Assembly: GCA_949358305.1 (NCBI GenBank)
Contig: OX442314.1
Coordinates: 50,664,581-50,728,580 of the forward strand
Origin: Strigamia acuminata
Taxonomy: Eukaryota; Arthropoda; Chilopoda; Geophilomorpha; Linotaeniidae
Direction: 5' to 3'
DNA: 64,000 nucleotides
A program made the position numbers and the translations under genes. The notes below the pieces were generated by a model that saw nothing but the letters and a program-made list of their open reading frames with translations, had not been told where the DNA came from and searched no databases. Each line of letters starts with the position of its first letter. Position 1 is the stretch's first letter. Below are positions 63,020 through 64,000 of the stretch, in pieces.

Positions 63020-64000
63020 ATGGCTCGAAACGAAGTACCGAAGGTAAAGGAGTTCATGGGAGGTACATCGGGGATTTCGCAACTTATGACGCAACCGAAA
63101 TTGCGACAAATCCAGCGGAAGTGTCAGGATTTGTGCGCGCGGGGAAGATATAGCGGGTTTCCTGGCGCCCAACCGGTCTCGATGGACATCGAGAATATCG
63201 GATTTTTGATCAACGAACCGTACAAAGTTACGTGGAAAGCGGATAGCACGAGATACATGATATTGATCGATGGCAAGAACGAGGTCTATTTAATCGACTG
63301 GGACAATTGCGTGTTCCACGCCCCGAATTTCCGCTTTCCACGACGGAAGTTTCCCCGCGAAAACTTGTACGGGACGTTGATCGATGGGGAAATGGTGATC
63401 GATCGGGTCGACGGCAACGCTTTTCCGAATTTCCTCATTTTCGACATCATTTCTTTCGAATATTTGGAAGTCGGTAAGACCGATCTCGATCGCAGGCTGC
63501 TCTGCATTCAGAAGGAGGTGATTGATCCGCGACAGCTTGCGAAGATGAACGGGTTCATCGACAAGACCAAAGAAGCGTTTGGTGTCAAAATGAAGGAATT
63601 TCGAGGCGTGGAAGAGTCGCGTAGATTTCTCGGCGACTTTGCGAAGCGGTTGCCACACGTAGCAGATGGTTTGATCTATCAACCAACTGCTAGCTCGAAC
63701 ACAAACGTTCTAAGTTGGAGCAATCGCACTCCAATCACAGAAAAGCAGCTTCTTGATGCTGTGGAAAGAAAAACGCGACCACAAAGACAAACAATGCGTT
63801 CGCCGGCACTAAAACGCCCTCGGTTTGAGAAAAAATGCGCTATCGAGGAGGACGAACCACCACATAAGCGCGAACGAATGGAACTGCCTACTGATGTCGA
63901 GCCGGAAGTGCAGGCTCCCATTACTGAGCCTGAAGTTCCTATGAGAACACTTGTCAACCCAGATAGCAATTGGGTTGAAGTATGCTCGGAGGTCCAACTG
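63020..64000 (+). CDS. mRNA capping enzyme guanylyltransferase-like protein (partial, intronless)
   Basis: Open for 327 codons from ATG 63020 to the window edge. It matches the GTP:RNA guanylyltransferase half of metazoan capping enzymes: FPGAQPVSMD (47-56), motif I KADSTRYM with catalytic Lys73, motif III DGEMVIDRV (122-130), FLIFDIISF (138-146) and motif IV DGLIYQP (216-222). The N-terminal triphosphatase domain is absent, as the frame starts just before the GTase domain. Motif I has Ser where family members have Gly (KADGTR). The LKWKP-type motif V is not recognisable (VLSWSNRTP instead), and no OB-fold follows. The C-terminus is charged, with basic clusters (KRPRFEKK, PHKRER) that could be nuclear signals. 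There are no introns and GC content is higher than in the surroundings. Likely a retrocopy or captured gene with doubtful catalysis; the end is outside the window. Confidence 0.85.
   Translation, partial: MARNEVPKVKEFMGGTSGISQLMTQPKLRQIQRKCQDLCARGRYSGFPGAQPVSMDIENIGFLINEPYKVTWKADSTRYMILIDGKNEVYLIDWDNCVFHAPNFRFPRRKFPRENLYGTLIDGEMVIDRVDGNAFPNFLIFDIISFEYLEVGKTDLDRRLLCIQKEVIDPRQLAKMNGFIDKTKEAFGVKMKEFRGVEESRRFLGDFAKRLPHVADGLIYQPTASSNTNVLSWSNRTPITEKQLLDAVERKTRPQRQTMRSPALKRPRFEKKCAIEEDEPPHKRERMELPTDVEPEVQAPITEPEVPMRTLVNPDSNWVEVCSEVQL

Noticed and set aside
63286-63997. Minus-strand ORFs opposite the capping-like gene
   Set aside because: Shadows of the plus-strand guanylyltransferase frame, which has clear motifs.

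Overview
The window is AT-rich eukaryotic DNA, most likely from an arthropod (probably an insect). Evidence: GT-AG introns of about 60-120 bp, Copia-type retrotransposon remnants, a Toll-type TIR fragment, a cellular-type mRNA capping enzyme domain, and abundant micro- and minisatellites. No prokaryotic features were found, and the species cannot be named from the sequence.

Positions 1-54957 are one head-to-tail array of eleven units of about 5.06-5.12 kb; the last is truncated. The units are almost base-for-base identical and differ mainly in copy number at short repeats. Each holds a long plus-strand ORF (581 codons from its splice acceptor; 576 in unit 11) encoding an 11-residue repeat protein.

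The key to the array is the single minus-strand gene at 57995-62373. Nine exons with matching phases give a predicted 932-residue protein with a MYND-type zinc finger (about residues 287-340) and a large terminal exon of 11-residue repeats. The array ORF is a paralogue of that terminal exon. Each unit also keeps the end of exon 8, a frameshifted exon 1 and an open, mostly synonymously changed exon 2. Exons 3-7 are not recognisable and are replaced by about 2.5 kb of satellite-like filler. Each period is therefore a gutted copy of a whole gene. Unit 11 keeps parent-like sequence at its outer end, as expected if the interior was homogenised. The parent gene faces the array tail to tail, and exon 1 of a further paralogue lies beyond its 3' end (57527-57666, minus).

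The spacer between array and gene (54958-57526) carries two successive fragments of a Copia polyprotein (aspartic protease plus pre-integrase region) behind an LTR-like stretch. Intron 8 of the MYND gene holds an 877-bp near-perfect palindrome, a foldback or MITE-like insertion that the array copies lack.

The right end has a decayed TIR-domain exon (62473-62671, minus) and a divergent plus-strand intronless reading frame (63020 to the window end). The latter encodes a capping-enzyme guanylyltransferase domain without triphosphatase, with an altered motif I, no recognisable motif V and a foreign basic C-terminus. It has its own TATA box and upstream inverted repeat and may be a retrocopy or captured gene.
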